DNA of 64,000 bases from Magnolia sinica (taxonomy: Eukaryota; Streptophyta; Magnoliopsida; Magnoliales; Magnoliaceae): assembly GCF_029962835.1 (NCBI RefSeq), contig NC_080578.1:53127001-53191000 (forward strand), in the 5' to 3' direction. A program made the position numbers and the translations under genes. Below are positions 36,453 to 48,589 of this stretch, piece after piece (the first letter of the stretch is position 1; every line of letters starts with the position of its first letter). The notes under the pieces were generated by a model. It saw only the letters and a list, made by a program, of their open reading frames with translations, did not search any database and was not told the origin of the DNA.

Positions 36453-36478
<26 letters not shown>
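36451..36478. repeat. (GA)n microsatellite
   Basis: About 13 GA units, longer than the counterpart near 33872-33890 in LTR1, which shows post-insertion slippage. Confidence 0.85.
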
Positions 36479-36483
<5 letters not shown>

Positions 36484-39464
36484 TGATCTTGGTGGGCCAT
36501 CAACTCCATCAATCCTATCCCTTCCATCCATCTCAACCATTCATCTAATTCATCAAGGTGAGTACACCCACACCACTCTTGGTTTGTTTTGTTTTTTTTA
36601 ATTATTTGTATGATTATTAGTGGAAATGATTTGAGGATAATGATGTGATCAATGGTGTGGATACATAAGAGAGTACATATAAAAATAAAAAAATAAAAAT
36701 TAATACTTGTGATGATATGATGATAATGATGTGATGAATGGTATGGATGCATGGAAAAAATAATAATAAATAATAATAAATAATTTATTATAGGCTTAAT
36801 GTGGGACCCATTGATAGTGGGCCCCACCAGAATTTTGTAGCCATCCAAACTGTTCAAGCATGACAATTTGGTTAGCCACGTACTCACACATGCACAAGTG
36901 CATACACACCAAAAAAAAAAAAAAAAAAAAGAAGAAGAAGAAGAAGAAGAAGGCAGGCATCTTGACACCTGCCGCCGTTTGAAAGAAAAAGAAGGGAAGA
37001 GGTATGGGTACACAACGGGCCCTACCCATGATGTATGTAATAAATCCACGTTGTACATTCAATTTTCCAGATCATTTTAGGCATTGAGCCAAAAAATGAA
37101 GCCAATCTAGTTCTCTGGTAGGCCACACCATCAAAAATCATGTGAATACATGCTAAAACATATAAAAGTACTTGCTGGGGCCCAATTGAAATTTTTATGC
37201 ATTTGAAACTTGGACTGAACCCTCCACCATGTGGAACACACATAACAGATGGACTAGATCGTCCTATTGTGGGCCCCAAATATGAAAAACAAAAAAATTG
37301 CAAAACAGCCTTGACGCTGTTGCTGTTAGCATCTGACGCTGCAGCAAGTAATGTTTGTTGTTCACGCTGGAAGAAAGTGGGCCCCACCACAGGCCCTACC
37401 TTGATGTATGTCGAACATCAGCACTGGGCATTTGGTGGGTCCCCTTTAAAAATGGGTCACCCTCAAAATTCAGCCATACATGGAACTCATGTGGCCCACA
37501 CCATCAAAAAAATGAAAATAAAAATAAATTTATGAAGCTAAATAAATATGCAATTTTCATGGGTCTGATCATGTGGTATATGTTATATCTAAACCATCCA
37601 TCCATTTGGTGAGCTTGTCTTAAGGTTTGAGAAGAAAAATAAGATAGATCTGACTATTAAGTGGGCCACACTACAAAAGCAGCAAGGATTAGATATCTAC
37701 CATTGGAACCCTTTTGGGTAAGAAGTTTTGGACCAATATGAAATTTGTATTTCCCCTTAATTCAGATCTTTGTGACCTTATGAACATATCGAATGGAAAA
37801 TAAACATTATGGAGGGCCCTATGAATGGTTTAACGGTGAAATCATTATCCTCACTGCTAATTGAGGTGAGGTCCAGATAATCTTTGATTATGATTCATTT
37901 TTTTAGATAATTTTCTAAAATGATCTCTAAAAATAAATGAAAGGTGTAGGTATAATAAATACATCACTTTAGGACCCATGTAACTTTAATCTCCTTGAAC
38001 CATTCGTACAACTTGAAGCTCGAGCATGTAAAATCACTTGTTAGGTCCACCTGAAATATGGATGTATCTAAAACTTGGTCTGACCCCTCATCCAAGTGAG
38101 ACACACATAATAGATGGGCCGGATTTATGAACTACATCTCTGTAGACCCGATTATGAATATTTAATGGAGGGTAAACCTCTCAACTTGTGTGTGGTATGG
38201 CCCACTTTGATGCAGGTGTTATGCCACTTAATCTACCATGGCTATGACACGATATATATTTAAGATCCTCACCGTTTATCTATTTATTAACCCTTTTGAC
38301 GGTATGTTACCATGAAGCAGGCCCATCCAATGATTAGATAGCCGTACCTTATGAAATAATATAAATTGAACTCTCATCACTAAAAATTTATTATGGGTCA
38401 TTCTGATGATGTATTATATATTCAACCCATCTAACCCATGTACCGGGTCCCCTTTAGAGCATTGTCCCAAAGATCAGTCAATCCAACCTGAATTGGACCA
38501 TATAATTTAAGGGTGCGAGAATAAGGACCTAACTATCGAATCCAACCTAATGCCACCATGAGATATCTATTTAATCCATGCGGACCATCCACTTCCTCAT
38601 ATCATTTTAGGATTTGTACTAAAATCAAAGTAGACCTAAGTCTTAAGTGAGTCACACACGACTTAACCTGAAAGCCCCTTGAGCTCCACCATATAGAACT
38701 CATTGTAAATTCCATTTATTTGTGGGTCCAAGAATGTTAAGCCCCATTTTAAGTGAATGTCATGTAGGCCCATCAGTGGTAGCCTTGGGCCAACCATTAG
38801 GCTTCTTCGACAAGAGTTTGTAATCTCCATGTGTTAAACATATGACGAACTAGTATTATAATTCTTGAAGTAATAATGATTAATCCCTTAAATGGGCAAA
38901 TTGTGAACAACCCTTGATCACTTGGCAATTTGGTTAAAGTGCGGCCCTAAGTAATAAGATCATGTGACTTGTGTTTAAACCCTTAATCATGTTTAATTAT
39001 AACAAATATGTACACTTTAGTGGTGTGAGGGTGTGATATACCTATTTGGTCCATTAATCATGTAAGTATTTGATGTATATATAACCACCTCATCATAGGC
39101 AATGGTGAGGTATATGTAGTATGTGTAGTCATCTAATTGTATGAATGTGAAATATGTACAAGGCCACCTAACCGTATGAAATCAAGTGGTATTGATGGCC
39201 ATTCAACAATGTAGGTTTATGCTTATTGATATAGATACCGCCACTTGAATCACATATAACCAAGTTGTACACTAAACTGAATGTAATGTAGGGTTATGTT
39301 ACTCAAGCTAATGCTATCAAGGTTCTGAATTCTATACGCTATGATCTTTAAACCGTAATTGGTACGATGAAATGTGAATCTTGGCCCTTAACCATGCAAC
39401 ACCAATTATGAGCCATTAATTATGTGATGTGTGATATAAGACTCATCATAATTGGTGTAGCCCT

Positions 39465-39960
39465 GTATTCGTGGCCTATGGACAAGGCCCATTGAGATAT
39501 ATTTCCAGCCCATGTGATGTGGTCCATAGTGATGTGTATTAGGCCCAAGTATGTGGCCTACCTGTGAAATAGATTTGAGGCCACTTGCAACGTATTCGAG
39601 GCCCAATGTGATGTATTTGAGACCCATGGTTGTGGCTCATTGAGATGTACTTTAGGCCCATGGGTTGTGGCTCATTGTGATATATTTGAGGCGCATGTGT
39701 AGGGCTCACTTATTGTGTAGTTGAAGCCCATGGGTCGTGAAGCCTGATGTGGTGTATTCATGGCCCATGTGACGAGGCCCATTGTGATGTGTAAGGCCCA
39801 TATAATACGGCACAATGTGATGTATATGTGGCCCATGAGTGAGGCCCAATGCGATGAATGTGCGGCCCTTGTGTGAGACCCAAAGCGATGTATCTGAGGA
39901 CTGATGTGATGTGTGATTTCACCATGATGTATGTATTGATGTTTATGTGGGCCATTCCTT
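39465..39960 (+). repeat. GGCCCA-type tandem array in B LTR2
   Basis: Degenerate units of about 35-50 bp built from GAGGCCCATG and TGTGATGTATTTGAG words. LTR1 has no counterpart because of its deletion. Confidence 0.75.
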
Positions 39961-41338
39961 AGGGGCAATGTTGGTTAAATGTCCACATTGACGAAACCAA
40001 TTGTTGAGGCCGGTTATTGATACTGATTATGAGTATATGACAGCATAGCATCATTATAAATGCCCATACGCATCATCTGTATGTTTGTTATGAGATGTGG
40101 TTGACCATTGCATATGTCGTTAGGTAGATTGTTATGAGACTCCCTGATAGGCGGAGGTTATCTCACATGAGTGCACAGTATGTGCAGGATTGATACATGA
40201 CTATATTGTATGACTCATGTATCTTGCATTATGTGCCCTAGCGACATCAGGGCCATAGCCTCCACAGACATATCGTGGATGGCCAGATGGGACACCGAAA
40301 ATGTTTGGTTCTAGCATATAGGCACCATAGATGTCCCTGGGTGAAAATCCCTAAACCTCCGAGGCCAGGAGACGCCCTAACGTCGAGACCGAGTGGATAC
40401 ATAAGTGCCTGAGTGCCGAATACCAGGAGACCGCGCCTCCCACTGTGTCGTGGTCGGTTGGGAGGGGGTGTGGCCTTACCCGCCCGAGGGTAGAGGGCAT
40501 TACTAGGCTGAGTTTGACTAGCTTGTGAATGGGTCCGCTATCGACGTGCCGGATAGGTATTGACAGACTATTGGCCAGGTGGATAGTGAGGTTTCTTACG
40601 CTCACTTGGACTGTGCTGCTAGGAGAGAGACAGTGCCATTTGGAGTGTACTGAACTCCAGTGATGATTCCAGAGATTAAATGTACTGATATGTGGACTTA
40701 TTGAGCAGGAGTTGCATACTCATTCATTCATTCATTCTTTCACGATCCACTCGGGCTGGTGGTGCGCAACTATTTGTTACATGTACCATCGCAATGGCCA
40801 GGATTTCGGTTGGGGCACGTGACTAACCTAAGATCAGGAGTTTACCACATTGAATCTGACTATCCAAATTAGGTATGGGATTAGTTTGGATAGAAGTCCT
40901 TTGTGATGGACCCCATAGTCTGCGATACTACGTACTATCATCCCGACTTCACTCCAACATAATCATTTCATTCGCACCACAGATTGCATTGCATTAGTAA
41001 CATTTAGCATTTCAAGTTACTATATTTTAGTATTTAGATATGACTGACGATATTCGTGAACTCATCGGAAACTGTATATTGCATTGCATCGTCGACATCT
41101 GATATTTGACTCTTTATAACTCTTTATTTGTATAGCTAATTTATATTGCATACTCTGATATTGTATGACTCATGGACTTGTCAGTATTTTCGATATTGTA
41201 TAATTATGGCATGACAATATGATCATGATGATGTGATTACGGATGCATGTAATATGGTTATGGCTATGGTATGATTTCCTTGTAGCTTATTTATCTTGCT
41301 TGCATGTAGGACACACTACACACACGTATGTACTCACT

Positions 41339-41357
41339 AGGCTTTTTGCCTAAGCCT
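41339..41357 (+). promoter_or_regulatory. Hairpin near the 3' end of B LTR2
   Basis: Same AGGCTT-TTTGCCT-AAGCCT as in LTR1, followed by CCTATTTCC. Confidence 0.45.
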
Positions 41358-41787
41358 CCTATTTCCCATTTTTTCAGGGCTAAAGAAGCTTGGAAGACTT
41401 TGCTTGCTTGATACATTGCATCTATTTTTTTATTTGGCAATGTTGATGTTGTGTACCTTTGAAAAGCATTATACTTGTAAAATCAAGATTTCTATTGGAG
41501 AGTGTTTCTTGGTAATTTGATCATGGATCTTTATGCTCAGGTATTACTATGTATATAAATAAAAAAAAATCAGACAAAAAAATCTTCCTTGTGGTGCGCC
41601 AAACTCGGGAGTTGGTGTATGGAAGTCGAGTGCCGAATTCGGGGCATCACGGAAGTTGTCCGTCCCTGGATTCGGGGCATGACACTGCCACCCATGCAGC
41701 CTACCATGACGTATGTATTTTACATATACGTCGTTCATTTATTTCACATCCACTTCGCTCATCCATTTTCTAGATCATGGGTTGCCC

Positions 41788-42640
41788 CTTAGGCCCTTGT
41801 GATGTGGCCCCGTTGAGATGTATTTGAGGCCCGTGGTTGGGCCACGTCATGATGTATTTTAGGCCCAGGTGCAGGGCCCACTTGTTGTGTATTTGAGGCC
41901 CATGTGATGTATTTGAGGCCTAGGTGCAGGGCCCACTTGTTGTGTATTTGACGCCTATGTGGTGAGGCTTATGTGATGTATTTGATGCCTAGGTGCAGAG
42001 CCCACTTGTTGTGTATTTAAGGCCTATGTGGTGAGGCCCATGTAATGTATTTGAGGCCCAAGTGTAGGGCCCACTTGTTGTGTATTTGAGGCCTATGTGG
42101 TGAGGCTCTTGTGATGTATTTGAGGCCCAGGTGCAGGGTCCACTTCTTGTGTATTTGAGGCCCGTGTGGTGAGGCCCTTGTGATGTATTTGAGGCCCAGG
42201 TGCAACGCCCACTTGTTGTGTATTTGAGGATCAGGTGCTGGGCCCACTTGTTGTGTATTTGATGCCCATATGAAGGGGCCCACTTGTTTGTATTTTTGGC
42301 CCATGTGATGGGTCCCACCTACTTGAATCTGAGGCCCATGGGTAAGGCCAATTATGAATTCGTCGCCTATGGGCAAAGCCCATTTTGATATGTATTAGGC
42401 TTATGATGTGTGGCCCACTTAATGTATTCAAGGCCCAGATACATGGCCCATTTGATGTATATGAGAACATTAATGCGGTCCACTTGATGTATATGAGGCC
42501 CATTGGTACGGCCCACTCATTGTAATTGAGGCCCATGGGTTGTAGCCCGTGAGATGTTTTTGAGGCCAATGTGCAAGGACCACCTGTTGTGTATGTAGAC
42601 CTTGTATGAGGCCCATTGCGATGTATATTAGGCATTTGTA
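41788..42640 (+). repeat. GGCCCA tandem array in A 5' LTR
   Basis: Roughly 50-60-bp higher-order unit made of TGATGTATTTGAGGCCCAGG, TGCAGGGCCCACTTGTTGTG and TATTTGAGGCC pieces, repeated with decay. The long minus-strand ORFs here read WASNTSQGPHH-like repeats and are artefacts of the period. Confidence 0.88.
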
Positions 42641-42902
42641 TGAGGCCATGGGCCCCCTATACGTTTGGCCCTATGTAAGCCACTCCCTAATCACAATGTT
42701 GGTTGATTGTCCACTTTAATGGGTAGTGATGTTTAAATGTCCACATTGTGACCTTCCTTTAGGCCTGGTTAAGCTCATTCTCATCATTCTCTAGTGGGTT
42801 AACCCAAACGAATGGGCCACATTGATATTGCTTGGACCATCATCAGTCATCCATCTATGGACCCCGCCTTGCACTAATTCTGATTATCTGATTATCAGGC
42901 CA

Positions 42903-43092
42903 ATAATCGAGGCTGATTCTGATTTTGAGGCTGATTCCGATTATTGAGGCTGATTTTGATTATCGAGACCGATTCCGATTGTCGAGGCCGATTTTGATTA
43001 TCGAGGCCGATTACGATTGTCGAGGCCAATTACGATTGCCGAGACCGATTATCGAGGCCGATTGTATAGGCCAATTATCAAGGCCGATTATC
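42903..43092 (+). repeat. CGAGGCCGATT minisatellite, expanded copy
   Basis: Units of about 18-20 bp (ATTATCGAGGCCGATTCCG) for about 190 bp. The 3' LTR counterpart is only about 100 bp. Confidence 0.85.
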
Positions 43093-44390
43093 GGTGCTGG
43101 TTGTTGATACCGATTATGAGTATGTGATAGCATAGCATCATGTACATGCCCATATGCATCATCTGCATATTTATTATGAGATGTAGTTGACCATTGCATA
43201 TGTCATTGGGTAGGTCGTTATGAGGCTCCCTAATGGGCAGAGATTATCTCACATGAGAGCACAATATGCATAGGGTTAATGCATGACTGGATTGTACGAC
43301 TCATGCATCTTGTATTGTGTGTTGTGATTACTATACTCCCTAGCGACATCAGGGTCGTAGCCTCCACAGGCATGTCATGGATGGCTAGATGGGACACCGA
43401 AAATATTTGGTTCGAGCATCTGAGCACTTTGGATGTTCATGAGTTAAAGTCCATAAACCTCCTTGGCCAGGAGATGTCCCAACGTGTAGAACGAGTGGAT
43501 ACATGAGCACCCAAGTGTTGAATGCTAGTATGCCACCTCCTCACTGAGTCATGGTCAGTTGGGAGGGGGTGTGGCCTTATCCGCCCGAGGGGGCTATAAG
43601 CTCGACTGAGTTTGACCAGCTCCCAAATGGGTCTGCTATCAATGAGCCGAGTAGGCATTGGTATACTACTGGAAGGGGGTAGTGAGGTCTTTTCCACTTG
43701 CTGGGCTGCGCGGCTGGCCGGCTGGGGCGGTAGCCAGCTTAGAGTGTACTAGACCCCAATGATGATCCCAGAGATATACAGTACTGATACATGGACTTGT
43801 TGAGTAGGAGTTGCATACTCATTCATTCATTCATTCACTATCCACTCGGGCTGGTAGTGCGCAACTAATTGTTGTGTACCTTCGCAATGATAAGGATTTC
43901 AGTTGTGGCGCACGACTAACCTGAGGTCAGGGGTTTACCATATTGAGTCTGGCTATTTAAATTTAGGTATGGGACTGGTTTGGATAGAAGTCCCTTGTGA
44001 TGGACCTCATAGCCTACGATACTATGTATTATCATCCCGACTTCACTCCAGCTTAGTCATTTCATTCGCACCTTATTTTGCATTGCATTTGCAATATTTA
44101 GCATTTTGGGTTACTATATTTCTGCATTTATATGGCTTAGATAATGTTGATGGTATTCGTGGCTCATCAGGATTTGCATATTATATTACATACTTGGCAT
44201 CTGATATTTGGCTCATTATGATCTGCATTCCGTACTCTGATATTGTATGACTCATAGACTTACCAACATGTTTCCGCTTACTCTGATATCGTATGATTCA
44301 TGATCTTGCCAGTATTTTCAACATTGTATAATTATGGCATTGTATTTGTGTGCCTAGCACTTATCTTGCGCGCACACTTTCACCACCCTC

Positions 44391-44409
44391 TAAGCTTTCT
44401 ATAAGCTTA
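44391..44409 (+). promoter_or_regulatory. LTR hairpin in A 5' LTR
   Basis: TAAGCTT, TCTAT, AAGCTTA: perfect 7-bp arms, preceded by TTTCACCACCCTC and followed by TGCACGATAGATGCGTGCAG. Confidence 0.6.
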
Positions 44410-44768
44410 TGCACGATAGATGCGTGCAGTGGTGTTAGGTCACAGCAGCATTAAGCTTAGAGCATCCAGCTATTCTCTGGAGTTTTGATTTCGATATATG
44501 TATTTCCCTTTCAGCATTGTATTTAAATGTTTATATTAATGGATATATGATGATGATGTTGTATTTGTGATTTGGGTAAACTTATGGTTATGCTTATTAC
44601 GAGTTAAACATATGTTGGAAAATCCTCCTTGTAGGATCCCAGGATCGGAATCTGGCGTCTATGCGTTGGGAGCCGAGAATAGGGTACTGCTAAGGAGGCT
44701 GTCGGCACTGGATTCGGCAATCGATAATTTTATGAGACCGGTTTCCAGGTTTGGGGTGTGACAGAAGT

Positions 44769-44780
44769 TGGTATCAGAGA
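44769..44780 (+). other. Primer binding site of element A
   Basis: TGGTATCAGAGA, six bases after the 5' LTR end. It is complementary to the 3' end of initiator methionine tRNA. Confidence 0.92.
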
Positions 44781-44968
44781 ATAACTCGGGAATACCTAAA
44801 GAAAACATCACATATTTGTTGATAGCTACCCTACACTCTATGATTGTTGAGAACTTTGATTAGGTCCCGAGTTTGAATAACTTAACGATCTTCTGTTACA
44901 GACCCTTAACATGCGTGCCTTCAAGAGTTCTCAAGGTTGATAGACATTTTTGTTCTTCCCTATAGGAC

Positions 44969-45907
44969 ATGCCACCCAGGAGAGCAATTCGAGCGATTTT
45001 CGCTCCACCACTAGAGACCCCTGCTCCCCAGCCTGAGGATGCTGCTGCTCTAGCCGAGGCCGGTGCAGATCCAACCGTACTTGTGAGTGTCTCCCAGTTA
45101 CAGCAGATGTTGCAAGCTGTGACGACCGCCCTTCAGGGGCAGGGTAGGCACCCCGTTGTTTCACCACCCCAGGCAGAGCAGGAGCAAGCGAGCGCCTTTC
45201 TTCGAGAGTTTCGACAGTTTGATCCCCCATGTTTCCAGGGCAAGCCAAACCCAACAATAGCTGAGAGATGGCAATCCGAGGTGGAGAAGATTTTTTATAC
45301 AATGGAATGTACAACCCAACAACTGGTCCGGTTAGCCGTATTTCTTCTCTCGGGTGAGGCCGATCACTAGTATACCTCAGTTACTCTTGTTGCAGAGCCT
45401 AATTTCGTCTGGACATGGGAGGATTTCATAGACCGATTCGACTAGCAGTACTTTCCCGGACACATTCATCGGTAGCGAGCATTAGAATTCGAGACCTTGG
45501 TACAGTAAGACGTGTCTGTGATGGAGTATGCAGCTCATTTCATGGTGCTATCAATGTTCGCGCCATATTTAGTTGATGATGAGGAGCGAAAGGCCCGCTA
45601 TTTTGAGAACGGCTTACATTTTGACCTTAAGAGGCATGTCATCGGACACATGCTCCCGACCTTTGAGCGGCTAGTTCAGAGGGCCCAGATTTACGAGGTA
45701 GAATGGAACGATTCACAGATGGTCCGTGTCCACAGAGGAGAGCGGAAGAGGAAGACCCCCTCTGGTAGTTTCCAGCAGCAGCAACATCGACGGCCACAGA
45801 GGCACATGAACCATCCATCCTTTCGAGCACCTTCAGCACCACTAAAGAGACCATTTACGAGCATTTTCTTCAGATGTGGTGAGACGGGGCATCATAAGCA
45901 TGAGTGA
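44969..45907 (+). pseudogene. gag: Element A gag (broken)
   Basis: ATG at 44969 opens MPPRRAIRAIFAPPLE, about 190 bp after the primer site. The order is a Pro/Ala-rich N-terminus, QLQQMLQAVTTALQGQGRHP, FREF-type linker, GKPNPTIAERWQSEVEKIFYTM, LAVFLLSGEADH, then TAG (45374-45376, where Trp is usual). The retrotransposon-gag domain continues with WTWEDFIDRFD, another TAG before QYFPGH, RALEFETLVQ, a stop, and SVMEYAAHFMVLSMFAPYLVDDEERKARYF. A zinc-knuckle remnant, FFRCGETGHHKHE, has lost its first Cys (Phe) and its last (TGA at 45905-45907). Gag would form the RNA-packaging particle. It is in one reading frame apart from the stops, which points to decay by substitutions. The counterstrand ORF 44931-45314 is a shadow. 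Confidence 0.9.
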
Positions 45908-46307
45908 CCCCATTTTTAGTAGCAACAACTTCTTTGGAGGGGACATACACCTCCCCAGCAGGCCTAGGGTAGGTTTTATGTAGCTCAGCAGGACCCTTAG
46001 TCGTCAGGAGGAGTCGCCGACGATTTGCACAACCATGCATTAGGACCATCTTGTTAGATTAGTCATTGGTAAGATAGTGAGGCTGCAAGGTATCCTAGTT
46101 TCGATCGTTTTTGATCCAGGATCAAGGTTCAGAAGGGGTCACCACAGTGTTGATGAGGCATCTTAGGAGCGCAAGGTTGAGATTAGAGAGTCGTATCCCC
46201 AGCCTTATGTAAACTAATTGTGCCTTGACATATATATGATGATGCTTCCTCTTCCCTTGCCTGTTCTATAAATTTTGAGGATGAAATTTTTAGTAGGAGG
46301 GGAGAGC
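45908..46307 (+). other. A interior after gag, ending in the polypurine tract
   Basis: No protease or RT motif follows gag. Short remnants (GTTTCGATCGTTTTTGATCC near 46097-46116) suggest the start of a protease region cut short by a deletion. The last bases, GGATGAAATTTTTAGTAGG and then AGGGGAGAGC, form the polypurine tract directly before the 3' LTR at 46308. Confidence 0.75.
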
Positions 46308-48589
46308 TGTAAGACCCATATCCTAGCCTGTACTGTTCCATATGCTTCCGTGGTCATCCCTGTCGAATTTCGGTGACTTACAATCTGTAATTCGCAGTTA
46401 CGCGCGATCCTAAGTCATATTCTGTATTCAGAGTCGGCTCAACCTGAGACTTGTACCCTAACGACCACGCCGTCGCTGCGGTTCCGATGCCGCGTCTCGC
46501 GTTCAGTTCAAGGAAAACGCTACGCGTTGTGAATTCTAATAGAATCTCTACAACCCGTCACATCAATCAATCAAGTACACATAATTTCATAAGTCAAGCA
46601 CACAACCCATGCCCCATGCTACCTTACCCCTCACAAGTCAACTCTCTCTCACCCCACCCAATCCTCTTTTACCCAAAATTCAACTAAACCCATACCTTTC
46701 CATTCCCTTCTTTACAACAACCATTTCATCCATCCCTTATCACTCACATCACCTCTCTCTCATCTCACTCTCATTTTTCTCCCAAGCTCTATGAGAGCAA
46801 TCCAACATCCCAGCTAGCTCCATGGGAGAGAGCTTGTGTGGCCCACCTTCCTACCACCCAATCCCACCCTCCATGACCCATCTCAACTGTTGAAATTGTC
46901 CCCTTGGAGCTCTAGCATACATTGATGGAAGAAGAAGTCCAAGAAAATCTACCGGTGGGTGTTTTCTGAGGTTTGATTTATGTGATTTTGATTATTTGAG
47001 GGCCCACATATGGTGGGACCCATTTGATGTATGGTTTGTATCACCTTGAGGGGCCCATAGTGGCGGGTCCCTCCATCACCATCCGATCTCTCTCTTTTCT
47101 TTTTTTTGTATGATGATGATGAAGAAGAGGTGAGTGGTCCACCTGATGTGTGTACATGTGGCCCACCAAGATGTGTTATATCAATGCCATCTAACCGCGG
47201 AACCCACCTTGATGGCGTGCCTAGTCTAGGGTCGCCCGTACACTGGACGTCCAGTGTCCCTGGATGAAAGGAAAACACAAATATCATCTTAATACAAGAT
47301 GAGGTGGGTCACACATGTGGACCCACCTTGATTGTGGAAGCGAATTGGCTTGTCTACCACACTACAGCTATATAGCTGACACATTAAGGTTAACAAGTTC
47401 TGAAGTTCTGATCATGTGGACCCCACCTTGATGTATGTTTCTGATCCACATCGTCCATCCCATTTCCGAGCTTATTTTAGGCGTTGAACCAAAAAATGGA
47501 GCCAATCCAAATCTCCAGTAGGCCACACCATCAAAGCTTTTATTTTAATAGTCAATAACTGTTAAGGCTCACCGTCATGTTGTTATGCATCAAAAAATGT
47601 TGAATATAGGGCTTGTTAGACCCATCTCAAGCCGGAGAAACCAATTAATGGATTGGATCCTTCGGATGTGGGCCCCACCTACGAAAATCTCCAGAAAACT
47701 TTATAAAAAAAAAAAGAGGACCCGACGCTGCTGCTGCCAGTGTCTAGAGAATGCTGCAGCAGGTAGTGTCCAACCACTGAGAGAAAGGCTAGGGTCCGTG
47801 GGACCCAACAACAGGCCCCACCATGGTATGTGTTTCTTCAACGATGTCCAGCAGTTGTAGGTTCCTATATTGATGTATGTGCTGATCTACACCATCCATT
47901 CAAAAGGGGCCCCATGTGATGTATAAGTTTTATATCCAGGCCGCCCGTCTAGGGCTGGTCGCTGGATCAGATATAATGATAATATTACATATATATTATA
48001 ATACATATGTACATGTATATGTTGTGGGTCGCACGTGAGGACCACAGTGATGTATTTACTTCATCCACTGTGTTGGACAACATTTGGACAATGTTGATCA
48101 TCATTATTGTACTATGTGGGACCAACCATTGATGTATTTATTCTATATCCATGCTGTCTATCAGGTGGACCACTATAGAAAATTGTGGAGATTGAACGCC
48201 TACCATTGATATATGTGTATTATACCCCAGTCATCCATCCTGCCTACTGGACGTGGACCCTACCATAACGCAGGTGTTCCATCTGTTCAGGCCTGGTATC
48301 CACCGTGATGTAAGTGTTTTATCCCTGATGCCCAGCAGGGTGGGCCCCACACATAGAAACCACTTTGATGTATGTGTTTTATATGCACCGTCCATTTCTG
48401 GACAGGTGCAGGGTGGGGCCACATGATGTAAGTATTTTATTTCCATCATCCACGCTGACGTGGACCCCACCTACTATGTGCATTGTGACCACACCGCCAC
48501 CCTTGCGGCCTATTATGTTATATGTATTTTGCATCTACGTCGTTCATCTGTTTCACTTCTACTCCACTCATCCATTTTCTGGATCATGG

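Larger units (their letters stand above)
33285..41684 (+). mobile_element. Element B: non-autonomous LTR element with a 397-bp interior, nested in A
   Basis: Its LTRs start TGTAAAGATCCCATCAAT and end GGGGCRTGAYA. LTR1 is 33285-35461 (2177 bp), the interior 35462-35858 (397 bp), and LTR2 35859-41684 (5826 bp). A primer site (35467-35477) and a G-rich polypurine tract (35847-35858) are present. No coding sequence at all lies between the LTRs. LTR1 lacks about 3.7 kb that LTR2 has. B interrupts A's 5' LTR with the duplication CCGCC/CTGCC, so it arrived after A. It must have used proteins from other elements. Confidence 0.92.
35859..41684 (+). repeat. B LTR2, full length 5.8 kb
   Basis: Starts TGTAAAGATCCCATCAATTC and ends TTCGGGGCATGACA. 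Contents in order: TATA box (36408-36415), (GA)n (36451-36478), an A/GAA-rich tract (36911-36951), GTGGGCCCCACC modules, about 2 kb without notable repeats (37600-39400), a GGCCCA array (39465-39960), one TGGTTAAATGTCCACATT motif (about 39971), and blocks shared with A's LTR (40010-41000). The AGGCTT hairpin is at 41339-41357. The ORFs over it are composition artefacts. Confidence 0.9.
41690..44763 (+). repeat. A 5' LTR, right segment
   Basis: Resumes directly after B's right duplication with ACCCATGCAGCCTACC, the counterpart of ACCCTTGCGGCCTATT at about 48497 in the 3' LTR. It runs through the GGCCCA array, the CGAGGCCGATT minisatellite, the CATTCATTCATTC run (43820-43835) and the hairpin, and ends at GGTTTGGGGTGTGACA (44763). 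The primer site follows six bases later. Confidence 0.92.

Noticed and set aside
36387..37058. 223-codon minus-strand ORF
   Set aside because: Covers B's LTR promoter, GA and A-rich runs; LTR1's counterpart is broken and the peptide is low-complexity (Ser/Phe runs).
41989..42635. Long overlapping minus-strand ORFs (up to 134 codons) with repeated WASNTSQGPHH-like peptides
   Set aside because: They follow the period of the GGCCCA array, occur in several frames and recur over the array in A's other LTR; no sign of a real protein.
41788..42640. Regular repeats resembling a CRISPR array
   Set aside because: Units are degenerate, have no unique spacers of constant length, and lie inside a plant LTR.
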